A DNA stretch of 64,000 bases from Maribellus sp. CM-23 (GCF_021354595.1 NZ_JADWYJ010000004.1:62001-126000); one strand, 5' to 3'. Positions 1 through 8,181 are shown, numbered from the stretch's first letter. Notes: generated from the letters alone by a model not told the origin. Translations and numbers: made by a program.

Positions 1-65
1 CCCTGAGCCATTGTCAGTTCATAGAAATCGGTGTAAAGTCCCAGTTTTTGATCACTCAATTGCAT
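1..65 (-). CDS. pncB: Nicotinate phosphoribosyltransferase, N-terminal fragment (cut by window edge)
   Basis: Reading the minus strand from an ATG at position 65 gives 21 codons before the edge. They contain LYTDFYELTMAQ, the characteristic N-terminal motif of nicotinate phosphoribosyltransferase (usually LYTDxYxLTMAQ). The enzyme makes nicotinate mononucleotide from nicotinate and PRPP in cytosolic NAD salvage. Only the start of the gene is visible, so its integrity cannot be judged. The family call rests on this one motif, but the motif is very specific. Confidence 0.8.
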   Translation of the reverse strand, partial: MQLSDQKLGLYTDFYELTMAQ

Positions 66-73
66 TTTCCCCC

Positions 74-104
74 GAATTATAGCAGTGCATTAAATATAAA
101 CAAG
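74..104 (-). promoter_or_regulatory. Candidate promoter of the nicotinate phosphoribosyltransferase gene
   Basis: On the minus strand CTTG (104-101) is followed after 19 bases by TATAATTC (81-74), which resembles the Bacteroidota -33 TTTG / -7 TAnnTTTG pair. The start codon lies 8 bases further on, so the transcript would have almost no leader. The -7 box is imperfect, so confidence is low. Confidence 0.35.
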
Positions 105-316
105 AAATTCTGTAATAAAAACAGAACGGGGAGTATTAGCTTTTATTTGAAGGAAAATGTTAACGAAAGAGAAAAACGGAATCAATGTGGTTTCGTTAAC
201 GCTGACAGACTTCGACTCTGCTCAGTCTGACAATCACCCAGAGCCAGGTTGAAGGGTGGATTATTTTCAGTTTGTTTCATTATCTTTTTAATGGAACGAC
301 ATTGAAACAGGCGCAT

Positions 317-350
317 AAAAAAAACGTTCCAACGCAAAGCGAAGGAACGT
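317..350 (-). terminator. Rho-independent terminator of purA
   Basis: A 7-bp stem ACGTTCC/GGAACGT (324-330 with 344-350) is followed on the minus strand by a run of at least seven T (323-317). It sits about 30 bases after the purA stop. Confidence 0.8.
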
Positions 351-380
351 CTTCTGTATTTTATAAAAATCTTCTGCTGA

Positions 381-1655
381 TTATTGTTCCATGATGATGG
401 TTTGCTCGCGGTTCGGACCCACTGAGGTAATAGTAACCGGAACGCCCATTTCATCTTCAATAAAGTTGATGTAGTTGTTCAATTCTTCCGGGAATTCATT
501 CTGATCTTTAATTTTGGTAAGATCAGCTTGCCAGCCGGGTAATTCTACATAAACAGGTTTTACGGTGTCGTTCAGTTCGAAGGGGAATTGCTCTACCACT
601 TCTCCGTCGATTTCATAACCCACACAAACTTTTATGGTTTCGAAATCATCCAACACGTCGGCTTTCATCATGATCAGTTCGGTTACGCCATTCAGCATTA
701 CCGAATATTTGAGGGCTACCAGGTCGAGCCAGCCGCAACGGCGCGGACGACCGGTGGTTGAGCCAAACTCGTGGCCGGCGTTGCGCATTTTGTCGCCCGT
801 TTCATCCATCAGTTCGGTAGGGAAGGGGCCCATTCCAACGCGTGTGCAATAGGCTTTGAAAATGCCAAATACTTTGCCGATGGTTTGCGGTGCAATGCCA
901 AGCCCGGTACAAGCTCCGGCACAAATGGTGTTAGAGCTGGTTACAAAAGGATAGGAGCCAAAATCAATGTCGAGCAGGGTTCCCTGTGCGCCTTCTGCTA
1001 AAACAGATTTCCCTTCTTTCAGGGCATCGTTGATCATGTGCTCGGTATCTACAATGTGGAACGACTTTAATAGCTCAACGCCTTCAAACCAGTCTTTTTC
1101 ACAGTCGTTCAGCATTTGTTCGTAATCGAATTTAAAGAACTCGGTCAGCATTACTTTGTGGTTGTCTACCCGTGCTGTGTACTTTTCGTCAAAGTTGTGC
1201 AACAGGTCACCCACGCGTAATCCGTCGCGGCCTATTTTGTCTTTGTAAGTTGGGCCAATTCCTTTTAAGGTCGATCCGATTTTAGTATCGCCTTTTTGTT
1301 GTTCCGAAGCTGCATCCAGAATTCGGTGAGTAGGCAAAATCATGTGTGCCTTTTTCGAGATGTAAAGGTTCTCGGAGATATCAACGCCAATTTTGTCGAG
1401 CGATTCAATTTCTTTTTTGAAAACCACCGGATCGATTACCACGCCGTTTCCGATAATGTTGATCTTGTTTTCACGGAAAATGCCAGAAGGAATGGTATGA
1501 AGCACATGTTTGATGTTGTTGAATTCAAGTGTGTGACCTGCGTTTGGACCACCCTGGAACCTGGATATAACATCGTACTTTGGAGTGAGTACATCCACAA
1601 TTTTTCCTTTTCCTTCGTCTCCCCACTGGAGGCCCAGCAAAACATCTACCTTCAT
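381..1655 (-). CDS. purA: Adenylosuccinate synthase
   Basis: This cytosolic enzyme joins IMP and aspartate using GTP, the first committed step from IMP to AMP. The 424-residue length is normal for the family. The N-terminal GDEGKGK loop is at residues 12-18 with the catalytic Asp13, and QGGPNAGHT (35-43) carries the catalytic His41. The IMP-binding segment STLKGIGPTYKDK and the C-terminal TTGRPRRCGWLDL segment are both intact. The gene follows the fur-type repressor on the same strand, but a terminator-like hairpin and a leader inverted repeat lie between them, so purA probably has its own control. Identification is secure. Confidence 0.98.
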   Translation of the reverse strand: MKVDVLLGLQWGDEGKGKIVDVLTPKYDVISRFQGGPNAGHTLEFNNIKHVLHTIPSGIFRENKINIIGNGVVIDPVVFKKEIESLDKIGVDISENLYISKKAHMILPTHRILDAASEQQKGDTKIGSTLKGIGPTYKDKIGRDGLRVGDLLHNFDEKYTARVDNHKVMLTEFFKFDYEQMLNDCEKDWFEGVELLKSFHIVDTEHMINDALKEGKSVLAEGAQGTLLDIDFGSYPFVTSSNTICAGACTGLGIAPQTIGKVFGIFKAYCTRVGMGPFPTELMDETGDKMRNAGHEFGSTTGRPRRCGWLDLVALKYSVMLNGVTELIMMKADVLDDFETIKVCVGYEIDGEVVEQFPFELNDTVKPVYVELPGWQADLTKIKDQNEFPEELNNYINFIEDEMGVPVTITSVGPNREQTIIMEQ

Positions 1656-1683
1656 GATTTTGATTTTTATTTTACATACAAAA

Positions 1684-1719
1684 CCGTGAAAATTAATCTT
1701 TGACGACGAATTTTCACGG
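1684..1719. promoter_or_regulatory. Perfect 11-bp inverted repeat in the purA leader region
   Basis: CCGTGAAAATT (1684-1694) and AATTTTCACGG (1709-1719) are exact reverse complements separated by 14 bases. The inner edge is 28 bases upstream of the purA start. It could be a protein operator or an RNA hairpin in the leader. There is no T-run, so it is not a normal terminator. Confidence 0.5.
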
Positions 1720-1767
1720 CTTTCGATTTAAGCATTTAAAAGTAGTAATAATTTTATTTGCACACAT

Positions 1768-1792
1768 AAAAAAATCCTTCGCATAGAAGGAT
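1768..1792 (-). terminator. Terminator after the fur-type gene
   Basis: The stem ATCCTTC/GAAGGAT (1774-1780 with 1786-1792) has a 5-base loop and is followed on the minus strand by about six T. It lies about 30 bases after the repressor stop codon and separates it from purA. Confidence 0.7.
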
Positions 1793-1824
1793 CTTAATAT
1801 TTTTTAATGAAGCGGTAACTTCAC

Positions 1825-2262
1825 TTATTTATCATGTTCGCCATAAATATACAGCGTGTGATGCGAGAGTTTGAAATTATTCTTTTTACAGGCATCTTCA
1901 ATGATTTCTCTGATACGCGGATCATAAAACTCCATCACCGTTCCATTGGCCATGTCAATCAGGTGATCGTGCTGAAGCGTGGCAAAAGCTCTTTCAAACT
2001 GAGCAATGTTTTTTCCAAACTGATGCTTTACCACCAGTTTGCAATCCAGTAACAGATCGATGGTGTTGTATAGTGTAGCACGGCTAACCCGGTAGTTATT
2101 GTTTTTCATGGAAATATACAGCGACTCGATATCGAAATGTCCGTCGCGGCAATAAATCTCATCTAAAATAGCAAACCTTTCCGGTGTTTTTCTGTGTCCG
2201 TTCTTTTCCAGGTATTCGGTAAACATAGTTCTTACTGTTTCCCGCGTTTTCTGGTTATTCAT
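1825..2262 (-). CDS. Fur-family transcriptional repressor lacking the structural CxxC zinc motif
   Basis: This is a 145-residue DNA-binding regulator with the usual winged-helix N-terminus ([13 protein letters not shown], then [16 protein letters not shown]) and a C-terminal dimerisation half (HDHLID at 98-103, EFYDPRI). In classical Fur and PerR the sequence after HDHLI is CxxC, part of a structural zinc site. Here those positions are Asp103 and Asn106. The only cysteines are 38, 74 and 125, and none form a CxxC pair. The regulatory-site residues (His98/His100, Glu90, Glu111) look retained. It is therefore a divergent Fur/PerR/Zur-like protein, and its metal cannot be told from sequence. It precedes purA, which may reflect conserved order more than function. 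Confidence 0.85.
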   Translation of the reverse strand: MNNQKTRETVRTMFTEYLEKNGHRKTPERFAILDEIYCRDGHFDIESLYISMKNNNYRVSRATLYNTIDLLLDCKLVVKHQFGKNIAQFERAFATLQHDHLIDMANGTVMEFYDPRIREIIEDACKKNNFKLSHHTLYIYGEHDK

Positions 2263-2287
2263 AATTAAACCAATTTTAAATAGGTCT

Positions 2288-2295
2288 CAAAAATA
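2288..2295 (-). promoter_or_regulatory. -7 promoter element of the fur-type gene
   Basis: TATTTTTG on the minus strand matches TAnnTTTG exactly and lies 26 bases upstream of the start codon. No clear TTTG was found at the matching upstream distance. Confidence 0.4.
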
Positions 2296-2329
2296 TAAAT
2301 TTTTTTGATTCTTTTAGAATGGATATAAA

Positions 2330-4543
2330 TTATTCGTTCAGGTTTTCGACCCTTGTTACATTTTCAATGCCTTTGATGTTTTTAAGGCGTGAAATTAAAC
2401 TCTTCAGGTCTTCTGCATTGTGGATGTAAAGGAAGAGGTCGCCTTTGAAAATTCCGTCGTGTGTATCGAATTTTACTGAACGCATGTTTATGTTTAGCCC
2501 CTTGGAAATCACTGTAGTTACTTCGTGCACAATGCCCAGTCGGTCAAAGCCTTCGAGGTTGAGGCGGGTAAGGTAGGACTGTCGTTTAAATTTGGTCCAT
2601 TCGGCACGGATGATATTCTCTCCCTGGTTGGTGAGCAGTTTGGCCACTTCGGGGCAATCAACCTTGTGGATGATCACGTGTTCCTCGTTGCTCAGGTAAC
2701 CTACCACGGGTTCGCCGGGTATGGGGTTGCAGCATTTGGCCAGCGAAAAAGAGGTGTCGTCCTGTGTTTCTTTCAGTAGGAAAGGTTTTTTCTGGTCGAT
2801 TTTCTTGACGGGAGCTGCCTCCGGTGTACTTTTATTGCCGCCCCAAAAAGTAATGTTCCAGTATTTAACCAGCTTGTTTTCCGATTTTTTGCCAATAATG
2901 TCTTTTATGTCCTTCAGATCGATAAAACCCATTCCAACTTCGGAGTAAAGCTGATCGCGGTTGTTCAGGTTGTGATGGGCTACCAGTTTTTTTATGTTGT
3001 TGGCCGAAGCAGGCTCTTTTATATGGTTAAAAGCGTCTTCGATAAGTTGTTTGCCTTTTTCTGTGCGTTTGGCCTTTTCAATTTTAAAAGCATCTTTTAT
3101 TTTCCCGCGTGCTTTTGCGGTGTTGGAGAACTTCAACCATTCGAGTTTGGGAACCTGGTTTTCGGATGTGAGAATCTCCACCTGATCGCCATTTTGCAAA
3201 ACGTGGCTCAACGGAACCAGTTTCAGGTTAATTTTGGCGCCAATGCATTTATTTCCGAGGTCGGTGTGAATTTCGTATGCCAGGTCAACCACGGTCGATC
3301 CCTGCGGCAGGGAGATCATGTCGCCTTTGGGTGTAAAAACATTGATTTCGGAAGAATACAGATTGAGTTTAAAATCGTCCAGAAATTCAAAGGCGTCAGA
3401 GTCGTTGCTTTGCAGCAATTCCCGGATCTGCTCAATCCACGGGTCAAGTTCGTTTTCGAAAGTGCGGATGTCTTTGTAGCGGTAATGTGCGGCAAATCCA
3501 TGTTCCGCAATGTCGTCCATCCGGTCGGTCCTGATCTGAACTTCCACCCAATTTCCCTGTGGCCCCATTACGGTAACATGCAACGATTCGTATCCGTTGG
3601 CTTTGGGTGTTGTTATCCAGTCGCGAATCCGGTCGGGCTTTGGTTTGTATATGTCAGTAACAATGGAAAGAACATCAAAACACTGCCGTTTTTCCGAAAT
3701 ATCGTGAACCGATTTGATAACAATCCGAATGGCTAATATGTCGTATATTTCGTTGAAAGTCACTGACTTCTTTTGCATCTTCCGCCAAATGGAATAACAG
3801 GTTTTTAAACGGTGTGTAACCGCGCAATCAAAACCTTCGTTTTTCAATTTTTCCACTATGGGGCGGATGAATTCGTTAACCAGGTAGTTTCTTTTTTCTT
3901 CCTGGTTATGAAGCATCAGTAAAATCTGGTTGTATTCGTCGGGATGTTTGTGTTTGAAACTGAGGTCTTCGAGTTCGTTTTTGATGGCGTACAAGCCAAG
4001 GCGGTGCGCAAGCGGAACATAGAGGAAAAGCGTTTCTGCAGCAATCTTGATCTTTTTATGTGGCTGCATCGAATCCAATGTTCTCATGTTGTGGAGCCGG
4101 TCCGCAATTTTGATGAGAATGACCCGTACATCGTCCGACAAAGTCATCAGCATTTTCTTCAGCGTCAGGGCGTGCCTGGCATCAAAATCTCCCGATAGTT
4201 TTGTCAGCCCGTCAACAATACGGGCCACGCGCTCTCCAAACATGTTTTCGATGTCCGAAAGGCGGTATTCGGTGTCTTCAACTACATCGTGTAATAAAGC
4301 TGCTACAATGGAAGTGGCTCCCAGACCCAAATCTACCGCTACAATTTTTGCAACGGCAATCGGGTGAATGATAAAGGGCTCGCCTGATTTTCGTTTGATC
4401 CCATCGTGCGCCGCATTGGAAAAGCGAAACGCTTTCTCAATCCGCGCCAATCTTCCTTCGTCGAATTTTCCCTTGAGAACTTTCAGAAAATCCTGGTAGC
4501 GGTCCTCAATGTATCCTATTTCTGCCTGTGTAAAATGTTGCAC
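2330..4543 (-). CDS. Bifunctional (p)ppGpp synthetase/hydrolase (RelA/SpoT)
   Basis: This is a full-length 737-residue stringent-response enzyme in the cytosol. The N-terminal HD hydrolase domain has its metal ligands intact (His60, HD at 85-86, Asp148 in KIADRLHNMR), so it should degrade (p)ppGpp. The synthetase domain follows (YDILAIRIV, TPKANGYESLH, VEVQIRTDRMDDIAEHG), then a TGS domain near residues 400-460 and a C-terminal ACT domain. Both activities look preserved, unlike E. coli RelA, whose HD domain is degenerate. The gene is downstream of miaA, NUDIX and the HAD phosphatase on the same strand, 25 bases after the latter, and probably shares that transcript. Confidence 0.95.
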   Translation of the reverse strand: MQHFTQAEIGYIEDRYQDFLKVLKGKFDEGRLARIEKAFRFSNAAHDGIKRKSGEPFIIHPIAVAKIVAVDLGLGATSIVAALLHDVVEDTEYRLSDIENMFGERVARIVDGLTKLSGDFDARHALTLKKMLMTLSDDVRVILIKIADRLHNMRTLDSMQPHKKIKIAAETLFLYVPLAHRLGLYAIKNELEDLSFKHKHPDEYNQILLMLHNQEEKRNYLVNEFIRPIVEKLKNEGFDCAVTHRLKTCYSIWRKMQKKSVTFNEIYDILAIRIVIKSVHDISEKRQCFDVLSIVTDIYKPKPDRIRDWITTPKANGYESLHVTVMGPQGNWVEVQIRTDRMDDIAEHGFAAHYRYKDIRTFENELDPWIEQIRELLQSNDSDAFEFLDDFKLNLYSSEINVFTPKGDMISLPQGSTVVDLAYEIHTDLGNKCIGAKINLKLVPLSHVLQNGDQVEILTSENQVPKLEWLKFSNTAKARGKIKDAFKIEKAKRTEKGKQLIEDAFNHIKEPASANNIKKLVAHHNLNNRDQLYSEVGMGFIDLKDIKDIIGKKSENKLVKYWNITFWGGNKSTPEAAPVKKIDQKKPFLLKETQDDTSFSLAKCCNPIPGEPVVGYLSNEEHVIIHKVDCPEVAKLLTNQGENIIRAEWTKFKRQSYLTRLNLEGFDRLGIVHEVTTVISKGLNINMRSVKFDTHDGIFKGDLFLYIHNAEDLKSLISRLKNIKGIENVTRVENLNE

Positions 4544-4568
4544 GTTTCAAATTTTAAACGAATACATG

Positions 4569-5060
4569 CTAAAAAACGCCCTTTTTCAAGAGCGGTTGAA
4601 TATATAAATTCTTTCCTATTCCGGCATTTTGTCCGGCTAAAATATCTCTTTCTTTGTCACCTATCAAAACTGAACGTTCCGGATCGATAGGGTATTCTTT
4701 CAAAGCCTGAACAATCAAGCCGGGCTTTGGTTTTCGACAGGTGCAAGAACCTGTTATTTCAGGATGATGCGGACAGTGGTAAACTTTTTCAACATGTATT
4801 CCATTTATTTGTAGCTGCTCTGTCATCCATTGCGTTAATTGAAGGTAATCGTTTTCGGTGTAATAACCGCGGGCAATGCCTGATTGATTGGTAATAATAA
4901 AAATTAAATAATCCTGATCGCTGTAGCTGCGGATAAGGTCGAAAATTCCTGGCTGAAATTCAAAATCTTCGATGCGGAACAAATAATCCTTGTCTATATT
5001 AATGGTTCCGTCCCGATCCAGGAAAAGAGCCTTTCTTTTTGACTTTTCTTGCATTTTCAA
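4569..5060 (-). CDS. HAD-superfamily phosphatase, GmhB-like (D-glycero-D-manno-heptose 1,7-bisphosphate phosphatase)
   Basis: This is a 163-residue HAD-IIIA phosphatase. The nucleophile motif DRDGT (15-19) opens the protein. TNQSGIARGYY supplies the Thr/Asn motif, IGDKERDI supplies the C-terminal acidic motif, and a Cys/His zinc loop (CPHHP, then CTCRKPKPG) is typical of GmhB and of the phosphatase half of HisB. GmhB removes the C7 phosphate in ADP-heptose synthesis for lipopolysaccharide core. A histidinol-phosphatase role is an alternative. No other heptose or LPS genes are nearby, so the assignment rests on the protein alone. Confidence 0.85.
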   Translation of the reverse strand: MKMQEKSKRKALFLDRDGTINIDKDYLFRIEDFEFQPGIFDLIRSYSDQDYLIFIITNQSGIARGYYTENDYLQLTQWMTEQLQINGIHVEKVYHCPHHPEITGSCTCRKPKPGLIVQALKEYPIDPERSVLIGDKERDILAGQNAGIGKNLYIQPLLKKGVF

Positions 5061-5143
5061 ATCATACCCTCTCTACTTATTCGCAACTAAAACGGATCGT
5101 TCATAAATTGTCTTCCTCTTTTCGGCCAAAACTTTGAACGGTT

Positions 5144-5602
5144 TTACTCCGGAAACGTTTGTTTTAATTTCCCCACAACAAATTTATCAATCGGGAAAGT
5201 AATATCTTCTTCTTTTAGCTCATTTATTTTTACCCATCTGAAACTTTGGGTGACCTGGCTTCCGATTTCAAAATCAAATGCTTTCTCCGAAACCGAAAAT
5301 TGGAGCGGGAGTTTTAGATTCACAAGGAAGTAAACACTGATTAGCTGGGCGTTTTCAAAAAACAGGGCTTTCTGGTAGAAGTCGGTGGTGTAAAAATGAC
5401 GAAGGTTTTCAATCTCCTGTCCGTTGCATTCTTCCGCAAATTCCCTGATCAGACCATCTGTTAAGCCTTCTCCGAATTCGAGCCCTCCTCCGGGGAACTT
5501 GGTCATTTTTATTCCCAACTCAAATTCATCGGAAATCAGCACTTCTTTTTGTTCGTTTACCACAAGTCCGTACACACGGAGAATGAATTTATTGGGTGTC
5601 AT
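5144..5602 (-). CDS. NUDIX hydrolase
   Basis: From an ATG at 5602 the product has 152 residues. It carries a clear Nudix box of the form G-x5-E-x7-REFAEE, which binds the metal that cleaves nucleoside-diphosphate-linked substrates. The substrate cannot be predicted. An upstream in-frame start would add 19 residues lying entirely within miaA. The internal Met (MTPNKFILRVYG) fits the normal NUDIX N-terminus better and leaves a 14-base overlap with the miaA stop, typical of translational coupling. Confidence 0.88.
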   Translation of the reverse strand: MTPNKFILRVYGLVVNEQKEVLISDEFELGIKMTKFPGGGLEFGEGLTDGLIREFAEECNGQEIENLRHFYTTDFYQKALFFENAQLISVYFLVNLKLPLQFSVSEKAFDFEIGSQVTQSFRWVKINELKEEDITFPIDKFVVGKLKQTFPE

Positions 5603-6506
5603 TTTGCTGAATTGTTTGAGAAATGTACGAGATAATTTCCTGAGTTTGTGTGGGCTCAAACCATTGTACGCTTTCGTCTCTGCGAAACCACGTTAACTGT
5701 TTTCTTGCATACCGGCGCGAATTTCTTTTAATCAGTTCAATGGCTTTGTCGCGGGTGATTGTCCCGTCAAACCAATCAAACAATTCGCGGTAGCCCACGG
5801 TGTTGAGTGCATTCATGTGTTTTTTCGGGTAGACGCTTCTGGCTTCTTCAACCAGCCCGGCATCTATCATTCGGTCTACACGTTGGTTGATGCGTTGGTG
5901 AAGTAATTCGCGGTCACAGTTCAGACCGATTTTTATAATATTGAATGAGCGTATTTTGGCGGGGTTGGTTCGGAACGAAGAATAGGGTTTGCCTGTCATC
6001 AGGCTGATTTCCAATGCATGGATAATCCGGGTGGGGTTTTTCAGGTCAACGGTTTCGTAGTACTCCGGATCCAGCTTTTTTAGCTGAAGTCGTAAACTTT
6101 CCAGTCCTTCAGCTTCGAGGCGTTGTTTCAGAGCTGCCCTTATTTCCGGATCGGCATCGGGCATTTCATCGATTCCCTTGCACACAGCATCCACGTACAA
6201 CATCGATCCGCCCACCATTAAAACAAGGTCATGCTTTTTGAACAACACTTCCAATAATTGCAGTGCTTCGTTCTCGTACCTGCTGGCGTTGTAATTTTCT
6301 TCTATCGAATGCGACTGGATGAAATGATGCGGGATAGTCGCCAATTCTTCGGGTGTGGGAACTGCCGTGCCAATGTTTAGTTCTTTGTAAATCTGGCGCG
6401 AATCGCAGGAAACGATTTTGGTAGTAAAGTGCCGGGCAATTTCAATTCCCACCGAGGTTTTTCCAATTCCGGTAGGGCCGGTCAGAACAACAAGTGTTTT
6501 TTGCAT
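5589..6506 (-). CDS. miaA: tRNA dimethylallyltransferase
   Basis: The enzyme adds a dimethylallyl group to N6 of A37 in tRNAs reading UNN codons. The 305-residue protein has the P-loop GPTGIGKTS (10-18), the SCDSRQIYKELNIGTA segment that positions substrate, VGGSMLYVDAV, and the C-terminal RNSRRYARKQLTWFRR tRNA-binding motif, all family hallmarks. It is the first gene of a probable minus-strand unit with NUDIX, gmhB-like and relA/spoT. A terminator separates it from the gene upstream. Confidence 0.97.
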   Translation of the reverse strand: MQKTLVVLTGPTGIGKTSVGIEIARHFTTKIVSCDSRQIYKELNIGTAVPTPEELATIPHHFIQSHSIEENYNASRYENEALQLLEVLFKKHDLVLMVGGSMLYVDAVCKGIDEMPDADPEIRAALKQRLEAEGLESLRLQLKKLDPEYYETVDLKNPTRIIHALEISLMTGKPYSSFRTNPAKIRSFNIIKIGLNCDRELLHQRINQRVDRMIDAGLVEEARSVYPKKHMNALNTVGYRELFDWFDGTITRDKAIELIKRNSRRYARKQLTWFRRDESVQWFEPTQTQEIISYISQTIQQNDTQ

Positions 6507-6534
6507 AAAAGATGGTGTCTTTTTCGCAAATTAA

Positions 6535-6574
6535 GGGCAAAAAAAAGACTGTTCAAAATAAGATGAACAGTCTT
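6535..6574 (-). terminator. Terminator upstream of miaA
   Basis: A perfect 11-bp stem AAGACTGTTCA/TGAACAGTCTT (6545-6555 with 6564-6574) has an 8-base loop and is followed on the minus strand by about eight T. It ends the transcript of the pRiA4b/IS1096-like gene. Confidence 0.85.
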
Positions 6575-6612
6575 GGAATTTCTTAAAAATAATTCTCATT
6601 TACCACCGTGGA

Positions 6613-7128
6613 TCAGAAATCATCCATCTCCCCAAAGATTTCGGTGTAGTCATCCAACTCGCCAAAATCCATGTACACTTCTTCTTGCATTAGGTCAAGT
6701 TGTTCATGGTGAGCAACTTCTTCTCCAAGAACTTGTACGGGGGCATCTCCTTGTTTAAGAGTGATAAATGGTTCATTAAGATTTTTTCCCATAATAATAC
6801 CAGTTAGTTCTATTAAAAATGATCTGTCATTCAAGAAGTCGAAAGTATAAATCAACTGTTGTCGTTCGGTATGCAGCAAGTCGCTTAACTTTGTTTTTTG
6901 CATAATAAAGAACGCAGCACCATTTATACCTAAGTCGAGCATCGATATCTCAACCAGCTTTTTCCACCTGTTCTCCGAGACGAAAAAAGATGCCAGTTGG
7001 TGCGACTCAAAACCTACACTTTTCTGAATAATAGTATGAAAATCGAAAAATGAATGTTTTGCATCGAGAGTAACCTCCAATCGGAAGTTTTGGGATTCTT
7101 GTGAATTGATCTGAAATTGAAATATCAT
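6613..7128 (-). CDS. Plasmid pRiA4b ORF-3-like / IS1096 passenger (TnpR-like) family protein
   Basis: This 171-residue acidic protein has an N-terminal half (LEVTLDAKHSFFDFHTIIQ, then SHQLASFFV and the Trp/Lys-rich segment ENRWKK) resembling the pRiA4b ORF-3-like domain, which is annotated in IS1096-type elements and plasmids. Bacteroidota commonly carry a chromosomal version next to miaA, as here. No transposase or terminal repeats flank it, so it is not evidence for a mobile element. The C-terminus is strongly acidic (YMDFGELDDYTEIFGEMDDF). Its biochemical function is unknown to me. Confidence 0.7.
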   Translation of the reverse strand: MIFQFQINSQESQNFRLEVTLDAKHSFFDFHTIIQKSVGFESHQLASFFVSENRWKKLVEISMLDLGINGAAFFIMQKTKLSDLLHTERQQLIYTFDFLNDRSFLIELTGIIMGKNLNEPFITLKQGDAPVQVLGEEVAHHEQLDLMQEEVYMDFGELDDYTEIFGEMDDF

Positions 7129-7444
7129 AAACCTTCACCTTGAATTACACTCAAATTTTACGGATATATTTTCAAAATCCAAGATGAGAATTACTTGTTC
7201 GATAGAAAATATCTATCACAAAAAACGAATAGTTAGATTCACTCTCTGTGATTTTTTCTTCTCAAGCCATTGGTTTTAAACTTGTTTAAAGGAAGTTTTG
7301 CATCAAAAGATTAGCTGATTTTTGTCACGAAAAAAGGTGTTTTAAAAAATGTTAAAAAATATTAAGCATAATTTTCTGTCGAACAATCGGCTATAATGTT
7401 CAGATTTTTTTGATTTATTTTATTGTTTTTGTAGCAAAATGTCA
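7129..7444. other. Intergenic region upstream of the pRiA4b-like gene
   Basis: This 316-bp AT-rich stretch lies between two minus-strand genes. A short hairpin GATAGA/TCTATC (7201-7206 with 7212-7217) lies about 73 bases upstream of the gene at 7128. No full promoter, convincing terminator for mnmD or small gene was recognised. Confidence 0.4.
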
Positions 7445-8110
7445 TTATTTCTTTGTTCCTCTTAGCATTTGTCTTTTTCCGGGAGGCCCGGGAAGACGCT
7501 CCATTGAGAAGCCGCAAGCCGCGAGTTTCCGTCTGATTTCGCCTTTTGCGCTGTAGGTTACAAAGATTGCATCTTGATGGCAAGCATGGTGAATTTTTAG
7601 AAAAATGTCGTTTTGCCACATATTGGGCTGTTTGTCGGGGCCAAAGGCATCAAAATAAATTACATCGAATTTTTGCTCTTCGGTGAAATCGTATTCCGTG
7701 AGGTCGGCGTGTATTTTCAACAGCGAAAAGTAGTCGGAAACAGGAACCTCCTTGTCCCATTCTGCTGCGTGTATTTCCTGAAACAAATGAACGGCTTCTT
7801 CCGAGAAAAGATTGCCGTAGTCAAGTGCTTCTATTTCATCCGGCGTAACAGGGTATTTCTCGATGCTGACAAAACGGGTACTTCTTTCGCTTTTGCTGGC
7901 TTCAAGGGCAGTAACCAGCGCGTTTAGCCCAGTTCCGAACCCAACTTCAAATACGGCAGGCGATGCTGAAGGATGGGCGCGGTAGCCTTGCTGAAGAAAA
8001 ACATAGTCAGATTCGGTGAGGGCCCCGTTCACCGAGTGATATTGCTCATCCATTGCCGGTATAAACAATGTTTTTGAGCCATCTGCTGTATCTATTAAAC
8101 GTCTTTCCAT
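7445..8110 (-). CDS. mnmD: tRNA (5-methylaminomethyl-2-thiouridine)(34)-methyltransferase
   Basis: From an ATG at 8110 the protein has 221 residues and begins MERRLIDTADGSKTL, the usual start of MnmD. It carries a SAM-binding loop (FEVGFGTGLNAL) and DAFGPDKQPNMW, matching the DAFxP catalytic motif of the MnmC methyltransferase domain. It methylates the wobble uridine of certain tRNAs. There is no C-terminal FAD oxidase domain, so this is the stand-alone form, not MnmC. A longer frame starts at 8170, but a perfect -7 box lies at 8168-8175, so transcription would begin downstream of that start. This favours 8110. Confidence 0.9.
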   Translation of the reverse strand: MERRLIDTADGSKTLFIPAMDEQYHSVNGALTESDYVFLQQGYRAHPSASPAVFEVGFGTGLNALVTALEASKSERSTRFVSIEKYPVTPDEIEALDYGNLFSEEAVHLFQEIHAAEWDKEVPVSDYFSLLKIHADLTEYDFTEEQKFDVIYFDAFGPDKQPNMWQNDIFLKIHHACHQDAIFVTYSAKGEIRRKLAACGFSMERLPGPPGKRQMLRGTKK

Positions 8111-8132
8111 TGGTACTATAAAATACGGGTGG

Positions 8133-8162
8133 TTTGAATTACGATTGAAAAAACTAATTTTG
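8133..8162 (+). promoter_or_regulatory. Promoter of the yciO/sua5-family gene
   Basis: TTTG (8133-8136), an 18-base spacer and TAATTTTG (8155-8162) match the Bacteroidota consensus fully. Transcription would start about 13 bases before the ATG at 8182. Confidence 0.65.
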
Positions 8163-8167
8163 AGGTT

Positions 8168-8175
8168 CAAAAGTA
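8168..8175 (-). promoter_or_regulatory. -7 element for mnmD, interleaved with the divergent promoter
   Basis: TACTTTTG on the minus strand is an exact TAnnTTTG match. It would place the start of the mnmD transcript near 8163, about 50 bases upstream of the ATG at 8110. It lies within the start region of the plus-strand transcript, so the two promoters probably interfere. Confidence 0.45.
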
Positions 8176-8181
8176 GAAAAT

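Larger units (their letters stand above)
66..380. other. Intergenic region between purA end and nicotinate phosphoribosyltransferase start
   Basis: This 315-bp stretch holds the candidate promoter at its left end and the purA terminator at its right end. A 60-codon plus-strand frame (48-230) overlaps the neighbouring gene start and has no recognisable protein character. No RNA gene was recognised. Confidence 0.5.

Noticed and set aside
48-230. A 60-codon plus-strand frame at the left edge
   Set aside because: It overlaps the start of the nicotinate phosphoribosyltransferase gene and its candidate promoter on the other strand and has no protein-like composition.
2972-3736. A 254-codon plus-strand frame inside the relA/spoT region
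   Set aside because: It is the antisense shadow of a well-supported gene, with Phe/Cys/Val-rich composition typical of such shadows.
6613-7128. Mobile element, because the product resembles an IS1096 passenger protein
   Set aside because: No transposase, terminal inverted repeats or target duplications flank it, and the gene is commonly chromosomal beside miaA in this phylum.
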